Below, piece by piece: positions 10,917-19,798 of a stretch of 64,000 nt of DNA; position 1 is the first letter of the stretch, and every line of letters starts with the position of its first letter. The position numbers were made by a program, and so were the translations under genes. The notes under the pieces are model-generated. The model was not told where the DNA came from. It saw only the letters and a program-made list of their open reading frames with translations, and ran no database searches. The DNA lies in assembly GCF_000423945.1 (NCBI RefSeq), contig NZ_AUIY01000001.1, positions 124,001-188,000 on the forward strand, written 5' to 3'. The DNA is from Butyrivibrio sp. XPD2002 (lineage in GTDB: Bacteria; Bacillota; Clostridia; Lachnospirales; Lachnospiraceae).

Positions 10917-11919
10917 TATCAGACTTTTTATGGTTATTCCCTGTTATAACGAACAGGAAGTATTGCCTGAGACTTCCAGACGACTTGAGGAAAAGTTTGG
11001 AAAGCTCATAAATGACGGTGTAATTTCTGGGGACAGCAGAGCAGTGTTTGTAGATGACGGTTCTGCTGATAAGACCTGGGAAATGATTGATGAATTACAT
11101 AAGAAAAATCCTCTGTTTCAGGGAGTTAAGCTCTCCCGAAACAGAGGCCATCAGAATGCACTTCTTGCAGGTCTTATGACTGTAAGAAGTGTTTGTGATG
11201 TTGCAATATCCATGGATGCTGACCTTCAGGACGACATAGGTGCGATAGACGAGATGCTGCAAAAATACAAGGAAGGTGCTGAGATTGTATTTGGTGTAAG
11301 AAGCAGCAGAGAGACAGACACTGCCTTTAAAAGAGGTACAGCACAGAGCTATTACAAGCTCATGAACAACATGGGAGCTGACATCGTGTATAATCACGCT
11401 GATTTCAGACTTATGAGTAGCACAGCTCTTGAGATGCTCTCAGAGTTCACTGAGGTCAATCTGTTCCTCAGAGGAATTGTTCCGATGATAGGCTTAAAAA
11501 CAGATATTGTTTTTTATGAGAGATCAGAGCGCTTTGCGGGTGAGAGTAAGTATCCTCTTATGAAGATGTTATCTTTTGCATTTGAGGGGATCACGTCACT
11601 TAGCGTTAAGCCCATTCGGGTAATATCAGGCCTTGGAGTTACGATCTTTTCAGTGAGTATAATCATTTTAATCTATTCACTGGTTCGTCATTTTACCAAT
11701 AATACGATTCCCGGATGGACCACAACGGTTCTTTCCATATGGGCTATCGGAGGTCTTACGATGATTTCCCTTGGTGTAATAGGCGAATATATCGGTAAGA
11801 TTTATCTTGAGACCAAGAACAGACCAAGATACATAATAAGTGAGTATCTTGGAGATAAGGATGATAAAGTAAATCTTGTTGATGTGAAGATATGCAGGAC
11901 AACAGAATTTGATAAATAA
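10906..11919 (+). CDS. Polyprenyl-phosphate glycosyltransferase, GtrB/CsbB/DPM1-like (GT2)
   Basis: A 337-residue family 2 glycosyltransferase that should load a sugar from a nucleotide donor onto undecaprenyl phosphate at the inner face of the membrane. The catalytic GT-A domain (1-220) opens with [15 protein letters not shown] and shows VDDGSADKT and the metal-binding DAD at 104-106 followed by LQDD. Two C-terminal membrane helices (about 232-258 and 268-292) match GtrB/CsbB. It overlaps leuD by 11 bases. The YfhO-type transferase encoded at 6602 is the expected downstream partner that would use the lipid-linked sugar outside the cell. The sugar (often glucose or GlcNAc in the family) cannot be told. 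Confidence 0.86.
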   Translation: MQSDIRLFMVIPCYNEQEVLPETSRRLEEKFGKLINDGVISGDSRAVFVDDGSADKTWEMIDELHKKNPLFQGVKLSRNRGHQNALLAGLMTVRSVCDVAISMDADLQDDIGAIDEMLQKYKEGAEIVFGVRSSRETDTAFKRGTAQSYYKLMNNMGADIVYNHADFRLMSSTALEMLSEFTEVNLFLRGIVPMIGLKTDIVFYERSERFAGESKYPLMKMLSFAFEGITSLSVKPIRVISGLGVTIFSVSIIILIYSLVRHFTNNTIPGWTTTVLSIWAIGGLTMISLGVIGEYIGKIYLETKNRPRYIISEYLGDKDDKVNLVDVKICRTTEFDK

Positions 11920-11972
11920 AAATGTTTATGATCGAGCTTGCTCGAATAAAATATATAAATTGAGGTATTAAA

Positions 11973-12791
11973 ATGTCAGAAGAAAAGAAAAAGAAAACAC
12001 CCGCCGATTTTAAAAAGGAGAGCGAGGCAGCTTTTAAGGTAGACCTTGCAAAGGGCTCTAAGGTAAAGAAGGTTATCGGCGTAGTCAGCGGAAAGGGCGG
12101 AGTTGGTAAGAGTCTTGTAACAGGACTTTCAGCCTGCGCTATGAATAGAAAGGGCTACAGCACAGCTGTACTTGATGCAGATATAACGGGTCCTTCAATT
12201 CCGAGAATGTTCGGTGCTGAGCAGATTAAATATGCAGACGATAATGGTAATATGATTCCTTCAGAATCTGAAAACGGAATCAAGATGGTTTCCATCAATC
12301 TCTTAATGGATAACGATACTGATCCTGTTATCTGGAGAGGACCTGTTATCGCAGGTGTTGTTAAGCAGTTCTGGGGAGAGGCCTGCTGGGGCGATGTGGA
12401 CTACATGTTTGTAGATATGCCTCCCGGAACAGGTGATGTTCCGCTCACAGTTTTCCAGTCACTTCCTGTTGATGGAATTATCGTTGTATCAACACCACAG
12501 GAGCTTGTTTCCATGATCGTTGAAAAGGCTGTTAATATGGCTAAGATGATGAACGTTCCTGTAATCGGTCTTGTTGAGAACATGAGCTATATGAATTGTC
12601 CTCACTGCAATAAGCCTATTTATGTGTTTGGTGAGAGCAAGATTGATTCCTATGCTTCAGCTAACGGACTTGATGTTCTTGCAAGAATTCCGCTTGATCC
12701 TGAGTTTGCTGCAAAATGCGACGCAGGTAAGATAGAAGAATATGAGCCTGACTTCATGGATAGCCTTGTATATGCACTTGAGCAATTATAA
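11973..12791 (+). CDS. Mrp/ApbC-type iron-sulfur carrier ATPase
   Basis: A 272-residue P-loop NTPase of the Mrp/NBP35 family, which carries and delivers Fe-S clusters to apoproteins. The deviant Walker A GKGGVGKS is at residues 40-47. The C-terminal part has the bridging cluster motif CPHC at 209-212 inside NMSYMNCPHCNKPIY. A lysine-rich N-terminal tail (5-15) precedes the ATPase fold. It is a single-gene unit between the glycosyltransferase and the AI-2E protein, and its AATTGAGG site is well placed. A role in maturing LeuCD, or the radical SAM enzyme at the end of the window, is plausible but is not shown by the sequence. Confidence 0.9.
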   Translation: MSEEKKKKTPADFKKESEAAFKVDLAKGSKVKKVIGVVSGKGGVGKSLVTGLSACAMNRKGYSTAVLDADITGPSIPRMFGAEQIKYADDNGNMIPSESENGIKMVSINLLMDNDTDPVIWRGPVIAGVVKQFWGEACWGDVDYMFVDMPPGTGDVPLTVFQSLPVDGIIVVSTPQELVSMIVEKAVNMAKMMNVPVIGLVENMSYMNCPHCNKPIYVFGESKIDSYASANGLDVLARIPLDPEFAAKCDAGKIEEYEPDFMDSLVYALEQL

Positions 12792-12876
12792 TATTTTCTA
12801 ATTCGCTCAGGGTGTATATAATAAATATATACGTATATTATGGCATGAAAATAATATTCTTTCGGGGGATACGGTT

Positions 12877-14352
12877 ATGAAGTGGAGACCGGGTAAAAAA
12901 CAATTCAGTATAATGGTATCTGTTATCCTATGCAGTCTTGCCATCATGCTGATCTACTATGTTATCTTTAATTGGAATTCACTTGAAAAAGGTATAAACA
13001 GATTTCTGGGTATCCTTACTCCAATCATTATTGGATGTGTAATCGGTTATATTCTTACGCCCATATTGAATTTCATCGAAAAACAATGGATTTATCCCTT
13101 ATATAAGCTTGGCGGAGTAAATCTTAAAGAAAGCCAGTATTTTCAAAAAAGGAAAAAGGTGAGAAAGCTAAGTGTAGCTCTCACCATGATCCTTTTCTTT
13201 GCAGTTCTTTACGCGATGCTGATGATCCTTATTCCTCAGCTGATCAGAAGCATAAGGGACATTATTCGTAATTTCCCTTTTTATGCTACCAATCTTCAGA
13301 GGTTCATGGACAAATATCTGGATGATAATCCTTCGATCAGAAGGGTTATGGATACATTGCTTCAACAGTATTCAGACACCATAAACAATATGTTTAAGGA
13401 TAATGTTGTTCCTAATCTTTCTACTATGATCACGACGATCTCGAAGAGTATGATGAGCATTATCCAGGTATTCCTGTATCTTATAGTCGGCGTAGTAGTT
13501 GCTGCTTATGTTCTGAATTCAAAGGAAACTTTTATCGGACAGGGCAAAAAGATTTGCTATGCATACTTAAAAAGAGAGTTTGCCAATGAGGTCATAGGTG
13601 CATTCAGGTATGCTCATTACACCTTTACCGGATTTGTAATGGGAAAACTGGTGGATTCCATTATTGTTGGTATCATCTGCTTTATTGTTCTTAAAATATT
13701 GAAAATACCATATCCGATAGTTCTGGCCTTTGGTGTTGGTATTACCAATATAATCCCGTTTTTTGGTCCGTACCTGGGCGGAGGCTTTGGACTTATACTT
13801 CTGATAATGATCAATCCCTTTAAGGCACTGGTATTCCTGATAGTTATCGTAATCCTTCAGCAGATAGACGGTAACATTATAGGACCGGTTATACTCGGTA
13901 ATTCCACGGGTCTGTCCAGCTTCTGGGTTATTTTTGCGATCATGTTCTTTGGCGGCATCTGGGGACCTATCGGATGGCTTATAGGTGTGCCGGTATTTGC
14001 ATGTCTGTATACTCTGGCAAGGCATATTACTATGAACAGACTTCGCGATAAGAGACTGCCGAGGGATACTTCAACCTATATTGATGCTGCATATATGGAC
14101 GATAGTGGTATAGTTACCCTTGAAAATGCGGATAACAGCAGGTACTACGTCCACAACGATACATCTACATGGCGCAGGATCTTTAAATTTTACAGAAGCA
14201 AAAAGAAGATAATCGAGAATGTTCTTCCCAATATGGGTTCTGATAATGAAGAGACTGTGAAAAAGGAAGAGGGCAAAAAGCATTCGGAAGGCGCACAGGA
14301 GAAGACTTTGGAGCAGGTCGGAACGCAGGGACTTGATGACTATGATAAATAA
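12877..14352 (+). CDS. AI-2E family transporter (PerM/YtvI type)
   Basis: A 491-residue integral membrane protein of the AI-2E/UPF0118 family. It has about eight hydrophobic segments: two at the N-terminus (about 12-35 and 40-62), one near 108-130, a cluster at 195-225, and a block at about 265-390 containing GVGITNIIPFFGPYLGG and the GPIGWLIGVPVFA region conserved in the family. The last 95 residues are hydrophilic and charged and end in a Glu/Lys-rich tail, longer than usual. Members have been linked to AI-2 export, Na+/H+ antiport or unknown substrates, so no substrate is assigned. A start at 12877 is supported by CGGGGG upstream. Confidence 0.85.
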   Translation: MKWRPGKKQFSIMVSVILCSLAIMLIYYVIFNWNSLEKGINRFLGILTPIIIGCVIGYILTPILNFIEKQWIYPLYKLGGVNLKESQYFQKRKKVRKLSVALTMILFFAVLYAMLMILIPQLIRSIRDIIRNFPFYATNLQRFMDKYLDDNPSIRRVMDTLLQQYSDTINNMFKDNVVPNLSTMITTISKSMMSIIQVFLYLIVGVVVAAYVLNSKETFIGQGKKICYAYLKREFANEVIGAFRYAHYTFTGFVMGKLVDSIIVGIICFIVLKILKIPYPIVLAFGVGITNIIPFFGPYLGGGFGLILLIMINPFKALVFLIVIVILQQIDGNIIGPVILGNSTGLSSFWVIFAIMFFGGIWGPIGWLIGVPVFACLYTLARHITMNRLRDKRLPRDTSTYIDAAYMDDSGIVTLENADNSRYYVHNDTSTWRRIFKFYRSKKKIIENVLPNMGSDNEETVKKEEGKKHSEGAQEKTLEQVGTQGLDDYDK

Positions 14353-14405
14353 GGACATTAATTTTGTAATGTATACCCTGCGGATTTAATGCTTAAATTA
14401 GCGCC

Positions 14406-14433
14406 TTGACACTTGATTTTATGTAATTATAAT
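14406..14433 (+). promoter_or_regulatory. Strong sigma-A promoter of ilvE
   Basis: TTGACA (14406-14411, consensus) and TATAAT (14428-14433, consensus) are 16 bases apart. They lie 100 bases upstream of ilvE, and the expected transcript start is near 14440. The leader contains the palindrome at 14447-14466. Confidence 0.8.
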
Positions 14434-14446
14434 AATCTTTAAAAAG

Positions 14447-14466
14447 TTGGCACTTTAACGTGCTAA
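14447..14466 (+). promoter_or_regulatory. Palindromic candidate operator in the ilvE leader
   Basis: Eighteen of 20 bases match the perfect palindrome TTAGCACGTTAACGTGCTAA, starting about 7 bases after the expected transcript start. A related copy lies upstream of hisZ (56572-56591). The GTTAAC centre recalls TrpR-family operators. Regulator and function are inferred. Confidence 0.5.
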
Positions 14467-14534
14467 ATCATATCGGCTTGGGCGTTACTTTATATACCTG
14501 AACTGATCAGAAAATTAGGAGGAGCATAATTATT

Positions 14535-15566
14535 ATGAGTAAGAAAAATTTAGACTGGTCAAGTATTGGATTTAATTATCACGTAACGGATTATCGTTAT
14601 GTGTCCAACTACAAGGATGGAAAATGGGATGACGGCGCCATTACAACCGATTCTAAGATTGTATTAAGTGAAGACGCAGGCGTTCTTCATTATGCACAGG
14701 AAGTATTCGAAGGCCTTAAGGCTTATGAGACAGAGGATGGACACATTGTGTGCTTCAGACCTGACCTCAACGCAGACAGAATGGAGCAGTCAGCAGGACG
14801 TCTTGAGATGCCTGCTTTCCCTGCTGATAGATTTATCAAGGCTGTTGACGAAGTTGTAAAGGCTAATGTGGACTGGGTTCCTCCTTTCGGAAGCGGAGCA
14901 ACCTTATACATCAGACCTGTAATGTTTGCTACAGGTAACGTTATCGGAGTTAAGCCTGCTGATGAGTATCAGTTCAGAATCTTCGTAACTCCCGTAGGAC
15001 CTTACTTCAAGGGTGGCGCTAAGCCCATCGTTGTAAAGGTAAGTGATTTTGACAGAGCAGCACCGAACGGAACAGGTAATATCAAGGCCGGCCTTAACTA
15101 CGCAATGAGCCTTCATGCAATTGTAACAGCTCACGAAGAGGGCTTTGCCGAGAACGTATATCTCGATGCTCAGAGCAGAACATACATCGAGGAGACAGGC
15201 GGAGCAAATATTATATTTGTAGATGCTGACGGCAACCTTGTAGTTCCTAAGTCATTTACAGATTCAATCCTTCCTTCAATAACAAGAAGATCTATCGTTC
15301 AGGTTGCAAAGGATTACCTTGGACTTAGCGTAGAAGAGAGACCTGTAAGACTTGATGAAGTACAGAACTTTAAGGAGATGGGTCTTTGCGGAACAGCAGC
15401 AGTTATCAGCCCTGTTGGTAAGATCAATGATCACGGCAAGGAAATCTGCTTCGAGTCCGGTATGGATGAGATGGGACCTGTACTTAAGAAACTCTATGAC
15501 ACTCTCACAGGAATCCAGATGGGTGAGATTGAAGCTCCTGAAGGATGGGTACACGTTATCAAATAA
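14535..15566 (+). CDS. ilvE: Branched-chain amino acid aminotransferase
   Basis: PLP enzyme, fold type IV, that makes valine, leucine and isoleucine from their 2-oxo acids. Its 343 residues match the larger (eukaryote-like/BCAT type II) bacterial enzyme. Family features include HYAQEVFEGLKAYE, the catalytic-lysine stretch NIKAGLNYAMSL (K within GTGNIKAGLNY) and EETGGANIIFV. AGGAGGAG ahead of the ATG is a strong ribosome binding site. It has its own promoter and terminator, so it is a single-gene unit, separate from the ilv and leu genes upstream. Confidence 0.95.
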   Translation: MSKKNLDWSSIGFNYHVTDYRYVSNYKDGKWDDGAITTDSKIVLSEDAGVLHYAQEVFEGLKAYETEDGHIVCFRPDLNADRMEQSAGRLEMPAFPADRFIKAVDEVVKANVDWVPPFGSGATLYIRPVMFATGNVIGVKPADEYQFRIFVTPVGPYFKGGAKPIVVKVSDFDRAAPNGTGNIKAGLNYAMSLHAIVTAHEEGFAENVYLDAQSRTYIEETGGANIIFVDADGNLVVPKSFTDSILPSITRRSIVQVAKDYLGLSVEERPVRLDEVQNFKEMGLCGTAAVISPVGKINDHGKEICFESGMDEMGPVLKKLYDTLTGIQMGEIEAPEGWVHVIK

Positions 15567-15587
15567 AATCTTATATTTTGAATTTCT

Positions 15588-15616
15588 GCCCCGGCTTTAT
15601 GTCGGGGCTTATTATA
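15588..15616 (+). terminator. Hairpin terminator after ilvE
   Basis: GCCCCGGC (15588-15595) pairs with GTCGGGGC (15601-15608), including one G-T pair, around a 5-base loop and is followed by TTATTATA. It lies 22 bases after the ilvE stop. Confidence 0.65.
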
Positions 15617-15637
15617 TAAAAAGGAACTGCCAGCAGA

Positions 15638-16021
15638 ATGGAAGAAAAGGCCAGTAATAAAAGATCAGTCATACTTCTTATTATAATAATCATCTTTTCG
15701 CTCGCTTTATCGGTAGCAATCAATATGCTGTCGCCTAAGGGGAAGATAGCTGTTATCACTGTGAATGGAGAAACAGTAAAAGAGCTTCCACTCTCAGAGG
15801 ATGCTGAATTTGTTGCTACCGGCTACGAGGGCGGCGAGAATAAAGTTATTGTTAAGGACGGCACCTGTTATGTCAGCTATGCGGACTGTCCTGATAAGCT
15901 TTGCGTAAAACAGGGTAAAATAATAAAGGAAGGCGAATCCGTAATCTGCCTTCCCCACAGGGTTGTTGTCACAATAATGGGAGCTGATAAGAGTAATGAA
16001 TTGGATTCGATAGCTAAATAG
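15638..16021 (+). CDS. NusG domain II family protein, membrane-anchored
   Basis: A 127-residue protein with one N-terminal membrane helix (about 10-30, VILLIIIIIFSLALSVAI) and an extracytoplasmic beta domain. The C-terminal half carries DCPDKLCVKQGKI and VICLPHRVVVTI, the conserved cysteine and PHR-type motifs of the NusG_II group. The family is not the transcription factor NusG itself. In many Clostridia these genes sit directly beside a Gx transporter (HepS1-like) gene. Here that partner is at 23722, about 7.7 kb away, with a cellulose synthase and partner-switching block in between. The molecular function is unknown. Confidence 0.8.
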   Translation: MEEKASNKRSVILLIIIIIFSLALSVAINMLSPKGKIAVITVNGETVKELPLSEDAEFVATGYEGGENKVIVKDGTCYVSYADCPDKLCVKQGKIIKEGESVICLPHRVVVTIMGADKSNELDSIAK

Positions 16022-16163
16022 AAGCAAAATAATTGAGAAACATATAAAAAAAATATAAAAATACTACAATTGTTATCGGAATAGTGTAAAATATTTTTAT
16101 AAGTGATTTTTTATTTAAAAATTTTAAAAATTCTAACATACTAATTATGAGGAGGGTATGCGA

Positions 16164-16463
16164 ATGTTAAACATCACTAAAGACTTGAAGGACAAAAATC
16201 TGGTAGTTGGTCTCGAAGGAAGACTTGACACAACAACAGCTCCCACACTTGAGGAGGAGCTTAAGTCTTCACTTGCTGGAGTAGAGACTCTTGAGTTTGA
16301 TCTCGCTAAACTCGAGTACATTTCCAGTGCAGGTCTTCGCGTGCTTCTGTCATCTCAAAAGACAATGAATAAGCAGGGCAAGATGGTTGTTAAGAATGTT
16401 TCCGAGGAGGTTAATGAGATCTTCGAGGTAACAGGCTTTTCAGATATTCTTACAATCGAATAA
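16164..16463 (+). CDS. Free-standing STAS anti-sigma-factor antagonist-like protein
   Basis: A 99-residue STAS domain of the SpoIIAA/RsbV type. L50-EYISSAGLRVLL carries the expected phosphoacceptor serine (S54 or S55, by alignment to SpoIIAA S58). Such proteins bind an RsbW-like kinase when unphosphorylated and are reset by a PP2C phosphatase. Both enzymes are encoded just downstream (21029 and 21451). A second STAS domain with the identical EYISSAGLRVLL stretch heads the protein encoded at 19799. ATG at 16164 is chosen because GAGGAGGG (16149-16156) is too close to the in-frame ATG at 16158. A terminator separates it from the next gene, so it may be made in excess over the rest. Confidence 0.88.
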   Translation: MLNITKDLKDKNLVVGLEGRLDTTTAPTLEEELKSSLAGVETLEFDLAKLEYISSAGLRVLLSSQKTMNKQGKMVVKNVSEEVNEIFEVTGFSDILTIE

Positions 16464-16475
16464 TACCGTTTATAT

Positions 16476-16519
16476 AATAGCAGGATAACTATGTTTATCC
16501 TGCTATTTATGCTTTTTTT
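16476..16519 (+). terminator. Strong hairpin terminator between STAS gene and cellulose synthase
   Basis: A perfect 13-base stem (16476-16488 with 16495-16507) with a 6-base loop, followed by a T7 run at 16513-16519. It ends 15 bases before the next ATG, so expression of the synthase depends on read-through or on a promoter not seen here. Confidence 0.8.
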
Positions 16520-16533
16520 CTTAATGAGGGTAT

Positions 16534-19500
16534 ATGGATAAGTATAATATCAGGAAAATCTCCGCGCTTTTATTAGCAATAGTGATTTTTCTTGGCCTAT
16601 TTTGTCCGCTTAAGATTACGTCCTTTGCTGAGAGCAGCACAAAGCTTGCTGAGACAGCGAGGCCTTCTGTTAATGGAAGACTCCATGTGGATGGGGGCAA
16701 ACTAGTAGATGAGAGCGGAAAACCTGTGCAACTCAGAGGTATTAGTACGCACGGTCTTACCTGGTATCCGGACTTTATAGACGAGAAATTATTCAAGCAA
16801 CTTTCCGATGAATGGAACAGCAGCTTTATTAGGCTTGCAATGTATTCACATGTATATTGCGGCAAGGATAAAGATATCAGCATGGAATACATGAGAAAAG
16901 GTATACAGGCTGCGATAGCTGCTGATATGTATGTTCTTGTGGACTGGCATGTGCTTGAAGAACAAAATCCTAATGTAAACAAAAAAGAGGCTCTGGATTT
17001 CTTTGAGAAAATATCTTCAGAATTCTCTGATTCACCCAATCTTATTTACGAAATATGTAATGAACCTAATGGCGATACAAGTTGGGATGATATTGTTACC
17101 TATTGTAATGACGTTATACCTGTAATAAGAAAAAACGTTCCTGATTCTGTCATTGTTGTGGGAACACCTGAATATGACAGAAGACTTTTGCCTGCAATAA
17201 ACAGACCGCTTCAGTTTGACAATGTAATGTATTCATTACATTTTTATGCTGCATCTCATAAGGATGATCTTATGGATGAGCTGAAAACAGCGGTAAATGA
17301 GAATGCACCTGTTTTTATAAGCGAATGCGGAATAAGTGAACATACAGGTGATGGAGACATCGATTTTGCCTGGGCAAGAAAATGGTTCAATTATCTGGAT
17401 GAGCATAAGATAAGCTATACAGTCTGGAGTTTTTCAAACAAGGATGAAACCTCTGCATTTTTCAACATAAAGTATGATCCTGTAAAATATGGGCTGGATG
17501 ATAAGTATCTTACCGAATATGGTAAATGGGTTAAGGAGCTTATAAAGGGCACTCCTCCAGATGATATTTATGCTCCCGCGGATGTGCTAAAAAAAACAGA
17601 CATTCAAAAGCTTGAGTCCTATGTGACCAATTCACTTGGAAAACGCGGCTTTACAACTGTATATAAATATCCTGAATTTGCAGCATTGTGTGCGCTTATC
17701 ATATTGGTATTTTTTACAATTCGCTTTATTTATATACAACTTACGAAAAACAGACATGCGACCTATTATGATCTGTTTACGAAAAAAGAGCTTAGGGATA
17801 ATTCAAGAAAGAGCGGTGTAGCTTACTTTGTTGCAAAAGCAATAATTATCATAAGCTCATATCTGACATTGATTTATCTGTGCTGGAGAATTTTTTATTC
17901 AGTACCGATCGAATTTGGTTTTATAGCTGTTGCGGGAAATATATTCCTTCTTTTTGTTGAAATACTAGGCTTCCTTGAATCAATTGTATTTTATGAGAGC
18001 CTTCTTGGTATGAAGAGACATCCTCTTCCAAAGATAAAGGATGAGGAATTCCCTGATGTTGATATTTTCATTGCTACATATAATGAACCCTGTGAACTTC
18101 TTAAGAAAACAATCAATGGCTGTGTACATTTAAGCTATCCTGATAAGAATAAAGTTCATGTTTATGTATGCGATGATAACAGGCGCTCAGAAATGCGAAA
18201 GCTTGCAGAAGATATGGGCGTTGGTTACTTTGACAGACCTGATAATAAGGGGGCAAAGGCAGGAAACCTAAATAATGCACTTAGACAGACCTCGTCTCCC
18301 TATGTTGTCACCCTTGATGCGGACATGATAGTAAAGAGCGATTTCCTGTTAAAGACAATACCGTACTTTGTGGAGGCAGAAAAGAAAAGCTTATTGCTGG
18401 AGGATGGAAAAAAGGTTCGCCTTGATGTTCTTCAGACTCCGCAGTGCTTCTATGATCCTGATGTATTCCAGCATGCACTGTATTCTGAAAGAAGAGCTCC
18501 CAATGAGCAGGATTTCTTCTATAGAACCATTGAGGTTGCCAAGACCTCCACAAACAGTGTTATATATGGTGGTTCAAATACGATACTCAGCAGAAAGGCT
18601 CTTGAGGATATCGGAGGCTTCTATACAGAATCTATTACGGAGGATTTTGCAACCGGACTGCTTATAGAGTCGAAGGGATATGTCAGTCTGGCTATTTCCG
18701 AACCTCTTGCAAGCGGACAGACGCCTCATACCTTCAAAGAGCATATACAGCAAAGAACCCGCTGGGGAAGAGGTGTAATCGTAACTGCCAGAAAACTGAA
18801 GTTCTGGAGAATGAAGGGATTATCACTCAGACAGAAGATCAGCTATTGGAGCTGCGTAGTCTACTGGCTTTCACCCTTAAAGAACTTTATCTATATGCTT
18901 TCACCGATCCTGTTTGCAACCTTTGCAGTTCCGGTTCTAAAGTGTAACTGGATGGATCTTATAGTTTACTGGCTTCCGATGTTTGCTTTGCAGGATATAA
19001 CCCTGAGAGTTTTAAGTCAGAACGCCATGTCTATAAAATGGAGCGGAATATATGAGACAAGTGTCATGCCTCATCTTTTCATTCCGATTTTAAAAGAGAC
19101 ATTTGGAATTACTCTTTCGACCTTTAAGGTTACGGATAAATCGAAAAAGGTTACAAAGAGAAAAACCGATCTAAGGACCATGGCACCGTTTATCATTCTC
19201 TCGATATGCTCGGTAATTGGTATCACGAGAGTTTTGATGATGCTTAACTGGATGAATTTCCTTGGACTGTCGGTACTATTGTTCTGGATGATAAGGAATT
19301 TTTACTATCTTATTATGTCGATGTTCCTTGTTGATGGAAGAGATTCCGATAACGAGGTTGTACATGTAATTGATGCAGAGCCTGTCGAGGTTGAAATTGC
19401 ACACGGAGAGGGTAAAGGCTCAAAGTACTACGGCGTTACAACAAGGCTCACTGAGCATAGTGTTTCTATTTTCCTGGATGATGGGGTTAAGCTTGAATCA

Positions 19501-19767
19501 GGAGCTTCAGTGAAATTAAGCATAGACACTGAGAAATACAGTGCAAAACTTGATGGTGCGGTAACCAATATTATTGAATCCAAGAACGGTGGTATTTATT
19601 CGCATACCATTGAAATTTTAGACTTTGGCGATTCCGAGATGGAATATCTTGAAATACTTTATGACCGCGTACCTTCACTTCCGCAGTCACTTTCAAGAGA
19701 CTTCGGAATAATCACCCACCTGTGGCAGAATATAGCCTACAGAGTTGCAAGGACAACAAGACACTGA
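16534..19767 (+). CDS. GH5 endoglucanase / BcsA-type cellulose synthase / degenerate PilZ fusion
   Basis: A 1077-residue membrane fusion. A signal anchor (8-30) is followed by a GH5 catalytic domain (about 45-345) with acid/base E177 (ICNEPNG) and nucleophile E264 (ISECG). Then come one membrane helix (about 381-402), two more (about 430-490), a cytosolic GT2 domain with D547/D548, DAD 595-597, TED 702-704 and Q740-x-x-R-W744 (the processive cellulose synthase set), further membrane helices (about 775-930) and a PilZ-like C-terminal domain (about 950-1040). The topology puts GH5 outside and the synthase inside. The PilZ c-di-GMP motifs look lost: R936-DSDN instead of RxxxR, and E974-H-S-V-S-I instead of (D/N)xSxxG. 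No BcsB is adjacent. Downstream genes encode a partner-switching circuit. The product is probably a beta-1,4-glucan, although other beta-glucans are possible. ATG is preceded by GAGGG with short spacing. Confidence 0.9.
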   Translation: MDKYNIRKISALLLAIVIFLGLFCPLKITSFAESSTKLAETARPSVNGRLHVDGGKLVDESGKPVQLRGISTHGLTWYPDFIDEKLFKQLSDEWNSSFIRLAMYSHVYCGKDKDISMEYMRKGIQAAIAADMYVLVDWHVLEEQNPNVNKKEALDFFEKISSEFSDSPNLIYEICNEPNGDTSWDDIVTYCNDVIPVIRKNVPDSVIVVGTPEYDRRLLPAINRPLQFDNVMYSLHFYAASHKDDLMDELKTAVNENAPVFISECGISEHTGDGDIDFAWARKWFNYLDEHKISYTVWSFSNKDETSAFFNIKYDPVKYGLDDKYLTEYGKWVKELIKGTPPDDIYAPADVLKKTDIQKLESYVTNSLGKRGFTTVYKYPEFAALCALIILVFFTIRFIYIQLTKNRHATYYDLFTKKELRDNSRKSGVAYFVAKAIIIISSYLTLIYLCWRIFYSVPIEFGFIAVAGNIFLLFVEILGFLESIVFYESLLGMKRHPLPKIKDEEFPDVDIFIATYNEPCELLKKTINGCVHLSYPDKNKVHVYVCDDNRRSEMRKLAEDMGVGYFDRPDNKGAKAGNLNNALRQTSSPYVVTLDADMIVKSDFLLKTIPYFVEAEKKSLLLEDGKKVRLDVLQTPQCFYDPDVFQHALYSERRAPNEQDFFYRTIEVAKTSTNSVIYGGSNTILSRKALEDIGGFYTESITEDFATGLLIESKGYVSLAISEPLASGQTPHTFKEHIQQRTRWGRGVIVTARKLKFWRMKGLSLRQKISYWSCVVYWLSPLKNFIYMLSPILFATFAVPVLKCNWMDLIVYWLPMFALQDITLRVLSQNAMSIKWSGIYETSVMPHLFIPILKETFGITLSTFKVTDKSKKVTKRKTDLRTMAPFIILSICSVIGITRVLMMLNWMNFLGLSVLLFWMIRNFYYLIMSMFLVDGRDSDNEVVHVIDAEPVEVEIAHGEGKGSKYYGVTTRLTEHSVSIFLDDGVKLESGASVKLSIDTEKYSAKLDGAVTNIIESKNGGIYSHTIEILDFGDSEMEYLEILYDRVPSLPQSLSRDFGIITHLWQNIAYRVARTTRH

Positions 19768-19798
19768 TGACCTTTTAGTATATGGAGAAGAGGTAATT

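Noticed and set aside
11932..11945. TCGAGC-TT-GCTCGA hairpin before the Mrp gene as a terminator
   Set aside because: The stem is six pairs with a two-base loop, which is strained, and there is no T-tract. Not enough to call.
16070..16092. Promoter for the free STAS gene from TTGTTA and TAAAAT
   Set aside because: The boxes are only 11 bases apart, so they do not form a sigma-A promoter. The region is very AT-rich and chance matches are common.
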